Shown: positions 11,160 through 22,222, counted from the first letter of the stretch. The stretch: 40,841 nucleotides of DNA from Diatrype stigma (GCA_022225965.2 JAKJXP020000185.1:1-40841); one strand, 5' to 3'. A program made the numbers and translations. The notes: generated by a model not told the origin, from the letters alone.

Positions 11160-12021
11160 ATGTTCACGCTACTCATCCCCTGCCTGGTGCTCCTCTCTCG
11201 GGCTCTAGCGGTCCCGATCCTGTCAGCTCGGCAATCTACCGTTCCATATGGCACTGTCATATACGGCTGTACGCAGCCTGGCGTTGTTGCTCTGACTTTT
11301 GACGATGGCCCTTATGTGTATACGGAGGAGCTGCTCAACATGCTCGCTGCGAATGGCCAAAGAGCCACATTCTTCGTGAACGGCCAGAACTGGGACAGCA
11401 TCAACAACTACGTCCCAACGATCCAGCGAATGGTCGCTGACGGACATCAGGTTGGGTCCCATACGTGAGTGTTGGCCCACCCCCTGCGTGCTTTGGCGAA
11501 TGAGTGCTCAACATGGACTCTGCATACTAGATGGAGCCATGCCGACTTGGCCACCCTGGACGCCGCTGGGATCACTTCGCAGATGGCACAGCTGGAAGCG
11601 GCCCTGCTGAATATCCTGGGGGAGTTCCCGCAGTATATGCGCCCTCCCTACTTCAGCTACAACGAAGCCACGCTGCAGACCCTGGGCTCTCTCGGCTACC
11701 ATGTCATCCAGTGTGACATCGACACGCTAGACTGGCAGAACGACACGCCGGATACGGTTGGGGCAAGCTATACGATTTACGAAAACGGCCTCAATGCGGG
11801 AGGGACAATCAGTTTGATGCATGACGTTCACCAGACGACCGTCGAGACGTTGGTGCCTCGAGTGCTCGGCTTGCTTGCACAGCGCGGACTTCGGTGTGAG
11901 TAAAGATGACTTCATCGTAGAAGCATACATATACTGATTAATACAACATACTGCAGCTGTTCCAGTTGGGGAGTGCCTAGGGGACGACCCTGCTAATTGG
12001 TATCGCACCTCACGATACTAA
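11160..12021 (+). CDS. Secreted polysaccharide deacetylase (chitin deacetylase-like, CE4)
   Basis: Three exons (11160-11464, 11531-11895, 11957-12021) give 244 residues. An N-terminal signal peptide is clear (MFTLLIPCLVLLSRALAVP). The NodB/CE4 fold motifs are present: TFDDGP at residues 46-51 (catalytic base and metal Asp), the metal-binding His pair in SHTWSH (His101 and His105), RPPY at 139-142, and a C-terminal LMHD with His199. The first junction completes HTWSHADL; the last exon encodes VPVGECLGDDPANWYRTSRY, a typical ending. The introns are 66 and 61 bases. The enzyme would N-deacetylate chitin or its oligomers at the cell wall or outside the cell. There is no chitin-binding module and no evident GPI signal. 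The gene follows a TATA box and a short upstream ORF. Its exact substrate (chitin, chitooligosaccharide or peptidoglycan-like) cannot be read from the sequence. Confidence 0.92.
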
Positions 12022-13239
12022 TATGCTAATAAGCGCGCAAATATAACGTGCTGCGGTGGCATGGCAGTTGTTCTGCTTAATATATACTTGGATGTCATGC
12101 TATGATACAATGGTTCGATAAAAGCAGATCGGTTTCCAGAATACCTAGTTAGAAAATGGGTGGATTCCTATAAGCTACGAAAGCCTTTAGAAGCTTCTAA
12201 ACCACTTAATAAGGTATTTATATAACTATAAGCTTACGTAGCTAGGTATAAGAGTTCCTTCCCGGTGATTAAATGCCCTAAGCCCAAAATGGAACAGTGG
12301 TGGCAAATAGGGGGGCCCTTCCCCCTATTCAGAAAGAAGAAGAAAATAGTAATATGTCTTCAACTAAATCCTTGGGACCTGCATTTGAGGTAACTAAGGA
12401 TTCGCGTGACTGGGGTGTGACTGAGGTATTCACAATCATGTTCTTTCATCGTATCTATGTTCGTTTTATCGAGTCTCGCAATTCTCAATGCATATACCTA
12501 TACAGTCGACATGAGTACCTACCTAGACAACCAGGTAACCTCACTAGAATGGCAGAGCCCCGCCCAGTATTCTTATCGAGCAAAATTCAGGCAGACGATC
12601 AAGGGTTGCGTGAAGCGAAACATTGGAACAATGGATTTATCGAAGAAGTAATGACCAACCATCTTTCTCGGGGAAAGAGCGACTATGATTTCAGCACACG
12701 TCATCATTGTATGCATTCCCAAGGCAGCACTGGCACTGTATCGATATTTAAATAAGCTACAACTCAATCAGACTTCCACGTTATTTGGTTTATCAACGAT
12801 AGACGCAACGTATAATACGAAACATTCATATCAACCATCGAGATACTATCTGAAGCCTGTCGGTCTCGGGGTAGCTTATCGACTGGCCCCAACAGGTTCG
12901 ATCCGAGGAAAGCTCCAGGGAGGCATGGTAGTGTCACTGTCACGATCCCGCTCCCCTCATCGACTTATTGATCAACATAATAAACAGCATATATTCGATG
13001 TTAGTAGGCCGAGGGAGGAGAAGGAGTTGGTCACCAACAACATCATCCATTCAGTTCATTTCTCAAGTTTTTGGGGCCTAGTGATTGGGCTACTGGAGCC
13101 TCTCCATTGCATTCGGTATATACAAACCTGGAAGAGTCATTACCAATCGTTTCGTGCCTACTAACAGTCCCTTAGACCGATACCGCGTGACAGAGTAACG
13201 ACGCGAAAAAGGGGAAGTCAAATCAGAGACTGACGAACC
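12022..13239. other. Intergenic region, about 1.2 kb, no supported gene
   Basis: Open frames near 12297-12755 and 12685-13164 lack recognisable domains, and the first lacks an ATG start. The region contains an inverted repeat at 12306-12329. Confidence 0.4.
12306..12329. repeat. Short perfect inverted repeat (hairpin)
   Basis: AATAGGGGG (12306-12314) is the exact reverse complement of CCCCCTATT (12321-12329), with a six-base spacer, GCCCTT. It is not next to a supported gene end. Confidence 0.6.
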
Positions 13240-13881
13240 ATGGGGGATCCACCCCCAGAAAATCACCCCGCCACGAAACAGCCCCCTCAAAAGCCGCTAT
13301 CGTCCGGGGGCTTTGCTACGATCAACGTCAATACGACCAAGGCCGGACCGGGCAGCGGGTCCACCAGTGCGGAGAGCCACTAGCCGCGGCTGCCGTACTT
13401 CACGGACCTGGCGGACGCGGAACGGAAGTACCCCCACTTCACCAAGGCGCGGGCCTGCTACTACTCGCTGGTGCTCTGCTGGCGCTGCGGGCGGTCGGTG
13501 GGCGGCGACATGCCGCCGGCGGTCGGCGGGGGCCAGGTGCACATCAAGCTCAAGCCGGACCGTTCGGACGCGCGCGTGATGTCCCACCGGTGCTACGAGA
13601 GACACGGGGAAAACCGCCACAGGGCCTGCCTCCAGCTCATCGTCGGCGCCGAGCGCGAATTCGGCGCCGCGTGCTCCGACGCGTGCCGCGCCGCCATCGC
13701 GCACGACGAGGCCGAGCTGAGCCGCCAGGAACGCGCCATGGAGGAGGCGGCAGCCGAGGCGAGGCGGGTTCGGGACGAGCGGGCGCAGCAGCCGATGCCA
13801 TCTATCGAATATAACCAGCCGCAGCAAAAGCAGCGACTGCGCCGGAGAATCCACCACGAAAACGAAGAAATTGTACCATAA
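13240..13881 (+). pseudogene. Small Cys-containing protein, reading frame interrupted by one TAG
   Basis: From ATG 13240 the frame codes a Pro/Gly/Ser-rich leader and meets a single TAG at 13381-13383. It then stays open to TAA at 13879-13881, 214 codon positions in all. After the stop, the frame reads PRLPYFTDLADAERKYPHF and then a Cys cluster (CYYSLVLCWRCG), further CYERH and CLQL cysteines, and a charged, probably coiled C-terminal helix (about HDEAELSRQERAMEEAAAEA). The CWRC pair and later Cys/His suggest a metal-binding unit, but I do not recognise the family. The stop may be a real lesion, a sequencing error, a readthrough codon, or the end of a 57-base phase-neutral intron (13327-13383, GT..TAG, with weak donor and branch). 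If the upstream part is not used, translation could begin at an internal ATG such as 13510. Confidence 0.45.
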
Positions 13882-15294
13882 ATAAAGACTTCGTCCTTGC
13901 GTTCATTGTCCTCTCGAGTGCTCCTTGTCTGCCAGTCACCACCGTCTTTGCAAAGTAGTTAATACCCCAGAATGGGCTATTTGGGCATTGGTGGCTCCTC
14001 AGTTATTGGCATGGATTTCTTGCAGTTAGGTTGATCATGATGTCTTGAAGCTGGGGCTTGTCCGCCCTTTGTTGTCTAAGCGCGACCCCTGACTTGTAGA
14101 GGACTAGAGGTTAGATGGTAGTATAACCTTGAGGTTCCAACACGAGTTTGCCGCAGTCACAATGAATGAAAGATTCTCTCCATTGATTTAGTGCTTGGAC
14201 TAGGTAAAGGGTGCCTAGCATTTTGGACGAGATGGCACCAGACGAGTTGCAACTATACATCATGACGGTAAATGATGGCGTTGGGCTACCAACACCGGTT
14301 GTCTCTTTGTTCATTTTCTTCCGTGGGATGAAGATGGACGTATCATAGAACTCTTGGAGCTGCATAGAAACATACAGACTACAGCAGCTAACGTGTCCCT
14401 GACTACTACCCCCAGTATCCTTTCCAGTGACCAAGTCACATACACACATGTAACCCCAGCAACCCGACGCAGTCTATGTATGTGTACACAGGCTTTCCAG
14501 CCCAACTGCATTGATAGGGAGCATACTAAGCTTCTACAGATGCACATAAGTACCTTGATAATCCCTTACCAAGTAACTATCGGTCAAGGTTAAGTGGCTC
14601 AACTGGATGTCGACGGCATTGCATCCAGCTCTAACTGTATACACCCAGTCGGCAACAACCTCGGCCGGTCAATGATTCGAGCCCTAATGATGATAATCTT
14701 TCTGGGATGTGAAAGTAACTCACAGAGTTGACTTGGGATGATCACACCAATGATGACCCTTGTGAAGGGATTTTTTTTGTTTCATCTTTCAACCACCATC
14801 CTCGTTACCCCAACCTTCCACCGCACTCTCCTTTATTCCAAAATTCATTCAAGACACTTCCTTACACCAAGCTTCCCCTGATCGTAGCACAATCCAGCCA
14901 GTCCCGCTCACCACTAGCATTCCAGAACTTGTAAATAGTTGCAACTAAACCCGCAACGTATGTCTATGAAACCTCACATTTTATGCCCAGGTACTTCAGA
15001 CCTGAGTCCATAACAACTGATCCCAAGCCGTGATTGGAATTGAAAAACCTACTAATCGGACATGAGTGCTGACTCATCAGCGGCGGACTATCCCGCGTTG
15101 CCGTATACGCGATTGAGATATGATCGGCTTCTCGTCATGTGCCCATCCTCGATTTCCCGAATTGTGCGGCCTTGTTCTTTACCAACAAGGCTCAATCCTG
15201 TACCTACAATCCCGAGTACTATGTATACACCTCGAAACACGAACGAACGCTTGACGTTACTACTTATATAACTCAACTAATACCCCCCAAAATC
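13882..15294. other. Intergenic region, about 1.4 kb, no supported gene
   Basis: A 112-codon minus-strand frame at 14111-14449 begins with ATG but shows no domain. A pyrimidine-rich stretch near 14770-14900 (TTTTTTTTGTTTC, then many C/T) looks like promoter or leader sequence for the downstream gene. Confidence 0.4.
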
Positions 15295-16905
15295 ATGTCC
15301 GATACAGAGCACCCAGATCTTTCCCTGCCCGCCAAGGCACCGTCGATGGCACGCTACCACGACGAGCCTATGACTTTGCACCCAACCACGCTCTATACCC
15401 TCGTCGACCTGACTGACGCGGAGTTGGGAGAGCTCGAGCGCGAGTGCGAGGGCGCGTGCCTCGAGCTGGGCAGCGATCCGGGCGACAGCGTGCGTCTCGC
15501 CCCGCAGCCGCGATTTGTGGGCCAGTCGCTGCGCGCCGTCTTCGACTGTCATCTCGAGCGTCTCGAGCGTCTCGACGAGCTGGGAAAGCGCGACACCTTG
15601 GACTTCGAGCCCCGGTACTTCATCGTCGCCGTCGACAGGGAGTGGCGGAGCAAGGGGGTCATCTTGGTCACGGTAGACGATGACGAGCTGGAATGCAACG
15701 TAGACTCGTTTCGCATGAAGGCTTTCGATGTCGGCTTGGTGGTGGGCGGTCTGCAGGTTTACAATTCCTCGTGGGAAGAGCAGAAAGCCAGTTACGAGCT
15801 CCATCCTGACAACGGAGACGGAGATGATGGCGACGGAAGTGATCATAAGACTGATCATGATGGTGATGGTGATCCTGAACCTGGATCACCAACGCCAACG
15901 AAAAATAGTCCCCTGGGCTATTACATCCCCATCTACATCCACTCGAGTCTATCCGAAGAAAAAGTCGTTGCCGACTTGGAGCCAGCGTTCAAGTTGAAGT
16001 CGCCAGAAGAATACGGCTGTCGCGTCCAAGCCAAACTCACGCCTACATCCTCTGCCTCTGCCTCAGCCTCAGGAGGCCCGCCGTCGTCCGCCCAAACCCA
16101 GGAGCTAATCCAGCAAGCCGCCGCCCTCCATCCCACGCGCTGCGCCAAGAACCGCTTTCTGCACAAAACGCACATCCTCATCATCGACACGCCGGACCCC
16201 GTCGAGTACGGCATGCTGATGCTCGAATTACCTCCGTGGGATGCGAGTCCGACGGCCCCCGGGAAGGCAGACCTGGATCGGGCTGGGAAGGAACCAGCCG
16301 CCCTCGCCCTCGCCGCCTCCGAGCCCCAACCCCAGCAGCACAAGCAGCCCATCCGCATCCCGTACCACTGCCACGACGGCCTGCAGACCCGCTTCCTGAT
16401 CCTAGCGAACGGCGATGCCGACTGGCCGTCCGAGGCCGTGCGCGCCCAGCCCGTCTTCCTCGTCTTCCAGTACCACACGCACGGCAAGGATCTCGGGTTC
16501 GGCGCTCGGTCTATGGATCCTGGCGCGGCCAGGCGGAAGCCGGGAGAGGAGCGGTTGGTGTATGTGGCACCTGGGGAAGGCCACGAGGGGATCGAATGGG
16601 GCTATGGCGAGGCCGTGCGGCAGTTTCCTTGGTTCTGCCGGGAGAAGCGCTTCGTCGAGGGCTTGGACACGACGTTCTTCGTGTGTGTTGATGGGGACGA
16701 TGTAGCTGAGACGGGGCCGCTGCTGGTGCGGAGGAGTTGGGACGGGAACGTGTGGGGCCGGACGCGGGATGAGTTGCTCGGCTTGCCCGTTGATGGTGTG
16801 AAGGTTGTCAGAGTGACTATTAAGGAAACAATTGCTACCCTGGAAAAGGGGAGGAAGAGCGAAACAGATGGGATGAGCGAGAGCTTAACAAAGTTTTTCT
16901 TGTAA
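15295..16905 (+). CDS. Conserved-looking protein of unknown function, intronless
   Basis: A single 536-residue frame. The ATG at 15295 is the first Met; the frame extends upstream only through non-ATG codons. I do not recognise the family with confidence. Visible parts: an N-terminal segment with a predicted alpha/beta pattern (YTLVDLTDAELGELEREC, then RYFIVAVDREWRSKGVILVT), a low-complexity acidic linker (repeated Asp-Gly, residues about 170-200), a second alpha/beta-like segment (LGYYIPIYIHSSL, later THILIIDTPDPVEYGMLMLE), and a C-terminal half with RIPYHCHDGLQTRFLILAN and QPVFLVFQYHTHGKDLG. The IVAVD/VILV hydrophobic strands recall DUF6924-type proteins, but this is only a resemblance. There is no signal peptide or membrane segment. 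The coding region is GC-rich at third positions and the stop lies in AT-rich DNA, which supports a real gene. Confidence 0.75.
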   Translation: MSDTEHPDLSLPAKAPSMARYHDEPMTLHPTTLYTLVDLTDAELGELERECEGACLELGSDPGDSVRLAPQPRFVGQSLRAVFDCHLERLERLDELGKRDTLDFEPRYFIVAVDREWRSKGVILVTVDDDELECNVDSFRMKAFDVGLVVGGLQVYNSSWEEQKASYELHPDNGDGDDGDGSDHKTDHDGDGDPEPGSPTPTKNSPLGYYIPIYIHSSLSEEKVVADLEPAFKLKSPEEYGCRVQAKLTPTSSASASASGGPPSSAQTQELIQQAAALHPTRCAKNRFLHKTHILIIDTPDPVEYGMLMLELPPWDASPTAPGKADLDRAGKEPAALALAASEPQPQQHKQPIRIPYHCHDGLQTRFLILANGDADWPSEAVRAQPVFLVFQYHTHGKDLGFGARSMDPGAARRKPGEERLVYVAPGEGHEGIEWGYGEAVRQFPWFCREKRFVEGLDTTFFVCVDGDDVAETGPLLVRRSWDGNVWGRTRDELLGLPVDGVKVVRVTIKETIATLEKGRKSETDGMSESLTKFFL

Positions 16906-17563
16906 CCGCTTATTCTTATCACGCGCAGATCAACATCCGTAGGTCATATACGTGGACCGGATCTGATGAGATAGTTAAGTCTGCCGAGCCATAGTAGTGC
17001 TTAACAAGTAGTTCATGGCCAGGCCATCAAAAAATTGAAGAGTCGGATATCAAAGAAACCAAGGTCCTTATAGTTTCGTATCAGTGCTCTATGTGTATCG
17101 GAATGTCCATTATTCATAGGGTCTTCATAAGACGATATCAGCCAAGACGAGTAATCTCATATACACACACCTGAGAGCTCCCACAGCCGAAGTGTGAATG
17201 CCCGGTCCCATGCCTACTAGAACCCGTTACCAAAACTCAGACGGGAAAGATTAGGAAAGTAAGGGCTAAGGGCAATATATGTGTAGCCTTGTCACCCCGA
17301 AAATGATGCCGCCATTGCAGTTAACCCAGCCATGCTTCCCAACTACCGATTCTTGGGTGAACGAACATGTCTATCGTGACATAATAAGGGCAATAGCCAC
17401 CTAAGGATATGGGTTTAAACATGTTGTGTTGGGTCATTGGCGATAATTCCCTCTCAAACGCCGTACCATCAACTTCCTCTATAATGTGACGCATGGCTAA
17501 ATGAATATACAATAACCCGCCAAGAAGGAAATACACGGTCTGTTTCACCTTTTCAAGATAACA
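16906..17563. other. Intergenic, convergent gene ends
   Basis: This is the 3' region shared by two convergent genes. No gene, tRNA or long repeat was seen. A 75-codon minus-strand frame (17321-17548) has no recognisable content. Confidence 0.45.
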
Positions 17564-19713
17564 TTACTTGCTCTCCTCGAACAAGCGGATTTGGGGGCTT
17601 CCGCGGCGAGGCTCATCAGCATCGTCGATCACTTTAGAGCTAGCAGGTGTGAAGTGTCGTGACCGTTTGGCGTCCTTGGCTGACCCAAGATCATCAGTGA
17701 TGCATACATCCGTATTCGGAATACCGGTGGAGATAGCGTCAGCGTCAGGGTTGGTAAAATTAGTGATGTTGGTGAGGTCATGACCAAACTCTCCTGCCGA
17801 CGTTGACCGGGCTGAGAAAACACCAGACAATGTTCTTGCGCTTGGAGGGGAGTTGTTGCTGTTGTTCTTGTTCTTACGGCCCTTGCCGAGGCTGCCAAAC
17901 ACCTGAGACACTTTTCGCATGCCGCTGTGCTCAACTGTTGGGGTGTTCTTCAGAGATTCCTCATAATTCTCTTTATCTTCCTTACGAGACTTTACCTCTG
18001 AGGCTGGCAGCGGTATGTTTGCTGCCGAAACTGGTAGGGGGTGGGGTTGGTTCAAGAGTGAGTGTGTTAGGGAAGTAGCAAAATCTGCAGAGATTTGCCC
18101 GTTGGCGTTGAAGAACTCGCTAGTTGGCGGAGTGTCTAATGCGGACTGCTTGTCAATCTCAGCTGTCGTCGTAAGGCTCTGATGCCGGCCTGGTTGGGAT
18201 ACATTTGGGGTGGCGACGTGCGTATTGGAAAAGAGCCACATACTTCCAGGCGTGCCAACTCTGTTGATATCAATCCCGAGGTCGTCGAGAAAGCTGGATG
18301 TTGTTGGGGTATTGGTGGGTACTTTGGGACCTTGAGTACTGGTGCCTGGCTCCTCTAGACTACCGCCAGCGAAGTTCAAGGCGTCCGATATCATCTGTGG
18401 GTTATTGGAATTGCTGAGGTTGAAGTCAGACATGCTGATATCAGAATTAGTCATCCTACGATCACGGGTACTCTTGCTAGCCTGAGCAGGGTTGTAGCTT
18501 GGCGTGGCCGTATCAGAGGCGTTTGGATTGTAGCCGACGGGCCCAGCCGCGTTGCTCCAGTCCATGAAGGCGAGAGGATCATCTGAACCTTGTTGGTTGA
18601 ACGGATCATTGTACACCGAAGCTGAGCTGCTCCACCCACGTTGAAGTAAGGCCTGGGTATTTGGCATTGAGCTTAGCAACGTGCTGGCGTTGTTGGTGAC
18701 TGAGGATAATCCTGGGATTCCGCTTGACTGCCCTGACGAGCTTATAGTAGTCTTATTATAGGTTGGCGGGCGACGAGGGGAATGAAGATGGGCCTCGGCT
18801 CCTTCTTCTGGATGCTGAGTTGGGACGGGCATCGAAGGGTTGAAAGGGCCACGGCGCCACATGCTGGGGTTGGGCCAAGCAATTCCAGAGCTCTCGAGGA
18901 TATCTGCGAAGCAAGCGCAATCAGCTAGGTACTATACACAGATGGGTAGGCAGGTGAAAGTTTGCCACTTACCAATTGGGGCATGCTGAAATGAGAACGC
19001 GATGACATTCTTTACTCGCTCGATGGGGACGGACAGTGAATCTCGAGGGAAACCTTCGCTGATGACAATTTTGATGCGGCCGACCTCGTCTGCAGGGCTC
19101 CAGTAGCTCTGCCGAAGCAGTTCACTGCGAAACTGTGGGAACTTCAGCAGCTCGAGCTCCCCATCTTTGGTAAAATCTAGCAACTGTTAGCATCAGCTAG
19201 GTTTTGGTTGTATTTGTGAGGTCTCAGTTGTTCACCAAAACTGTGGTTGAGCAATTGTGGCCAAGGTCCGGTACGAGCGAACGACGACGACCTGTCCACG
19301 GGGGAATCATTAGATTGATGGCCTAGTAGTGGAATCGTGGTGTTATATACGCACGCGACTAGCCGACCATCAATGAGGACGCGTGCTTCGAACTGGACCA
19401 GGTTAAGGTGTTCACTAAAGCTATTTTTGGTAAACGGACTGACGTCTGGAGTCTGCCAGCAGTGGAGCGAGATGTTGAACGGAGTACCAGGACGTAATCC
19501 AGGCATAAAGCAAGTCATAGTTGGAAGCCCGTAAGAGCCATTGGCGTATGCAAACTCTACCCGATAAGCGAGTAAGCAGACGCCCAGACTGCACAAGACC
19601 AGAATGTTAGACTAACCGGCATCTTGAATCACATGGCAGTTCGTCTTGAACTCTTTCATTGGGACCTTGGAGCCCTTGGGGAAGAGAAGAACGTCCCAAT
19701 CCTCGTATCTCAT
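17564..19713 (-). CDS. Conserved fungal protein of unknown function (five exons)
   Basis: Exons inferred on the minus strand: 19713-19617, 19556-19355, 19291-19236, 19176-18973 and 18903-17564. All junctions are in phase; the introns are 60, 63, 59 and 69 bases with GT..AG ends and CTAAT/GCTAAC/CTGAT branch-like sites in several of them. The protein is 632 residues. Its N-terminal 185 residues form a compact, beta-rich-looking domain (MRYEDWDVLLFPKGSKVP, GSYGLPTMTCFMPGLRPGTP, QFEARVLIDGRLVA, ARTGPWPQLLNHSF, RIKIVISEG). The remaining 440 residues are Ser/Thr/Asn/Pro-rich and look disordered, with a basic patch GKGRKNKNN and a basic KDAKRSRHF near the C terminus. I recall similar MRYEDWDVLLFP-starting proteins as widespread hypothetical proteins in ascomycetes, but no function. 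The disordered basic tail would fit a nuclear or regulatory protein; this is inference only. Confidence 0.85.
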
Positions 19714-20784
19714 CGTGACTGATGGTATGTAGGGGTCTGGGAATTTTGTAAGGAGCAACAAATAGGGTTAACGAAAAGAAGGTGAGCGAGTGTGAGTTGG
19801 TGATTGATATAGAGAATTCAAAAGAAGACGCCTCCAGGTGGAGGAGAAGCAAGAGGGATGAGGACGAAGATGTGGACGGGGGTGCGGGCCCACGATATTG
19901 AGAACTGGAACATGGAGATGGAGGATTTGCGTCTGAGTTGAAGGAATCAGCGAGTCAGAGTAATGACATGTCTGTATGTTTCCAAGGTTGTATGTTTATA
20001 TGTTTGTATGTTGAGACTTGATATGACTGGAAGAGCTTGGCCATATAATGACGCCTTAGGGCTAGAGCAGGTACCCCATCCTTCACCTCCTGCCAAATAT
20101 TCAGTAGGCCGAGGCTGGGCAGGTTAGGGCGCGATTGCCAACGTTCACGTAGGTACGCAGTAGGTAGCTTCCTTGTGATTCCATTGATGAGTTAGTCTAC
20201 GGAAGGAGCATCCTGCTTCGAACTCCCTAGGCCACGCGCACCATTGGCAGGTCTCCTGCGTATACGTGGGGGCCCATCTTGTCCCAACCCCCTTCCACCC
20301 ACAGAAGGTTGATACTTGAGTAGAACAGGTGAGGTCATATCTGAAGTTGAAGATAACATGCCATAAATCTAAACATCTGGTAACGATTGCTCATGCCGGT
20401 TTTGATAGCTTACGATCAGGAACTACTGATTTCGTCATCTATACAGCAAATGGTAAGGGGATGGTAAGGCGGAAGGATCAAAGTGGATCACGCCGCAACT
20501 TTCATAGCACAGATCGTATCAAGGTTTCCAGGTTTGATATAAGTGCATCATTGACAGAAAGAAATATTCGTTGGGGCGGAAGGCTCTTGCCCACCTCACC
20601 TACGGAGTGGGTGGGGACAGAGGCTTTCGGAGTTTCCAGCATACATGTATAGGGCCTATTTGACCGTATTGATACGCAAAATGCTTCATACCTAGGTATG
20701 CAATTGAGATGCCCAGGTGGTTTTGGGGGGTTTTCGGGTTTTCCATTTGATCCGTGACGTATGATTTCGTGACGTACTCTAGTC
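19714..20784. other. Intergenic region, about 1.1 kb
   Basis: This is the upstream region of the five-exon gene and the 3' flank of the complex I gene. It contains TATGTTT-type short repeats near 19973-20013 (TGTATGTTTATATGTTTGTA). The open frame at 20329-20652 starts at GTG and shows no domain. Confidence 0.4.
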
Positions 20785-21469
20785 CTACTCTACCTCCTCC
20801 TTATCGGCGTATGGCTCCGGGTCACCTGAAATTCTTGCCTGTGCATGTTGTCAGCGATGCCCCTTCTAGAAATGATCCCGTGTGGTGCAACCAGTCTAGA
20901 TGATATATAGGGATTCGACTTACCCGTACGGCACCTGGCCCGCCCAGCTCTCTCTCCAACCCGTCTTCAAACTCGCGAGGATATGATACCTGGTCTGGGT
21001 ATACAATGCTTATGACCCAACAGAGCCCGAGAAAGCTAGCAACGAATGCACCAACTTGGGCAATACCCTTGCCGGAGGAGACCCAGGTGTACTCAAAGGG
21101 GGACATCATGCCTAGAACGTCGTGGTCCTCGTGGGCGGGTTCGCCATAGTTACGGCGTTCTTGTTTGTCCCACCAGTCTCCATTGGGGTCTCGATGTTGG
21201 CGCTTGACTCGCGGGGGGTTGACGTAGCCTCCGTTCTGTTAAGCCGGCCATCAGCAACCTATTTCATGGCTCGCATGTCCATTGCGGTACTAGCTCACCA
21301 GTCCTGGGTCTTCAGCATCCGTCAGTTTCGGATAGTCGGGGTACTTCTCCTCGAGGATATTTCTTGGTGGTAGCATAGACGGGGGGAAGAAGCTGCGTGA
21401 CTGGATAACGGGAAGTCTTCGCGTTGCGGTACGGAGAGCCGACGCTCTCGCAATTCGACGGGAAAGCAT
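20785..21469 (-). CDS. Mitochondrial complex I subunit, NDUFB8 type (NADH:ubiquinone oxidoreductase, about 20 kDa)
   Basis: Exons on the minus strand: 21469-21299, 21235-20924 and 20838-20785, giving 178 residues. The introns are 63 and 85 bases, GT..AG. The N terminus is a typical mitochondrial presequence (MLSRRIARASALRTATRRL). It is followed by the conserved ILEEKYPDYPKLTDAEDPGL, joined by splicing to NGGYVNPPRVKRQHRDP, then DWWDKQERRNYGEPAHEDHD, a single membrane segment (about residues 114-137, GIAQVGAFVASFLGLCWVIS), and PREFEDGLERELGGPGAVRA. This arrangement is that of NDUFB8 (ASHI), an accessory subunit of the membrane arm of respiratory complex I. The last exon adds a short acidic tail (ARISGDPEPYADKEEVE). 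The gene is divergent from SWR1 with about 750 bases between start codons. Confidence 0.92.
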
Positions 21470-22222
21470 CTGAGGCAATTGTGTTAGTGGAGCTAGATGT
21501 CGCGCATAGCGGAACGTCGAGTTGAGATATACCGTGGGCTACTAGTTGCCTGCAATGCGATGGAATCGCGATGTGGTTGACAGAGTGGATATAGGGGATC
21601 CGGGATGGAGCTTGAGGTGAGGTCAACCAAGATCGCAGCTGTATCGTCGTCAATCGTCAAATGCCAAGGCTGTAATTGGTGCAGCCAGCGCACGCAGCAG
21701 ATGCAGGTGGACACCTGACAGGTAAGGCAATCACAGCCACAAATTACGTAGTTAGTTGGTACTAGTTACTTTAAGTTGTGTGGCTATCGAGGTGGCAGAG
21801 TGGCTGTCCTCTACAAAGTAGTTCTAGCCGGACTAACTCAAACTATCATTAAGTTACCGACCCAGGCAGTCTAGCGGCACTCGTCTCCAAGAGGAGAAGA
21901 AGCTTAGGCCATCTCTGCCCAAGAGCTGGGCGTCTGGGCGTCTGGGCGTCAGGGCTTCTGGGTGGTGTCATTGAAGGCGGAGTGTGGGAGGAAGATCCAC
22001 CGCTAACTACGAATTTTTTGAATCATCATCTTTTTGCTGAGAAACGACAATTCTAGAACAATTCTCATCATAGCCATCGACACAGGACTCCAGTCATGGT
22101 CAAATTCCGAAATAATATTCCTTGATTCCGTACCTTTCTGTAGACCTATTTTTTATCCCCTCAAATGGTAGAGTCACCGAGTTCAGCCTACCTCCCTTCC
22201 CTTCTCACCCCCCTGGACAGCT
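21470..22222. promoter_or_regulatory. Divergent promoter region, complex I subunit gene / SWR1
   Basis: About 750 bases separate the two start codons. It holds an 8-base tandem repeat, CTGGGCGT three times (21926-21949). It also has two upstream ATGs before SWR1: 22096-22125 (9 codons plus stop) and 22165-22251 (28 codons plus stop, overlapping the SWR1 start out of frame). Confidence 0.5.
21926..21949 (+). repeat. Three tandem copies of an 8-base unit
   Basis: CTGGGCGT is repeated three times without interruption and is followed by a degenerate partial copy. It lies in the divergent promoter region and could be a cluster of factor-binding sites or simply a small repeat. Confidence 0.6.

Noticed and set aside
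12895..12904. GGTTCGATCC, a tRNA B-box-like string
   Set aside because: The flanking bases do not form a T arm and there is no A box or acceptor stem at the right distance.
12685..13164. 159-codon plus-strand frame with an ATG
   Set aside because: No domain, no coding-type composition and no plausible splicing partner.
13297..13857. 186-codon minus-strand frame opposite the Cys-containing protein
   Set aside because: No recognised domain and Arg/Val/Leu-rich like a shadow frame; however, because the plus frame has a stop, this was considered and only weakly rejected.
14111..14449. 112-codon minus-strand frame with an ATG
   Set aside because: No recognisable domain or compositional signal; could be a chance frame.
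15139..15294. Upstream extension of the 536-residue protein frame
   Set aside because: It begins at GTG and contains no ATG before 15295.
20329..20652. 107-codon plus-strand frame before the complex I gene
   Set aside because: It starts at GTG, lacks any domain and lies in a 3' flanking region.
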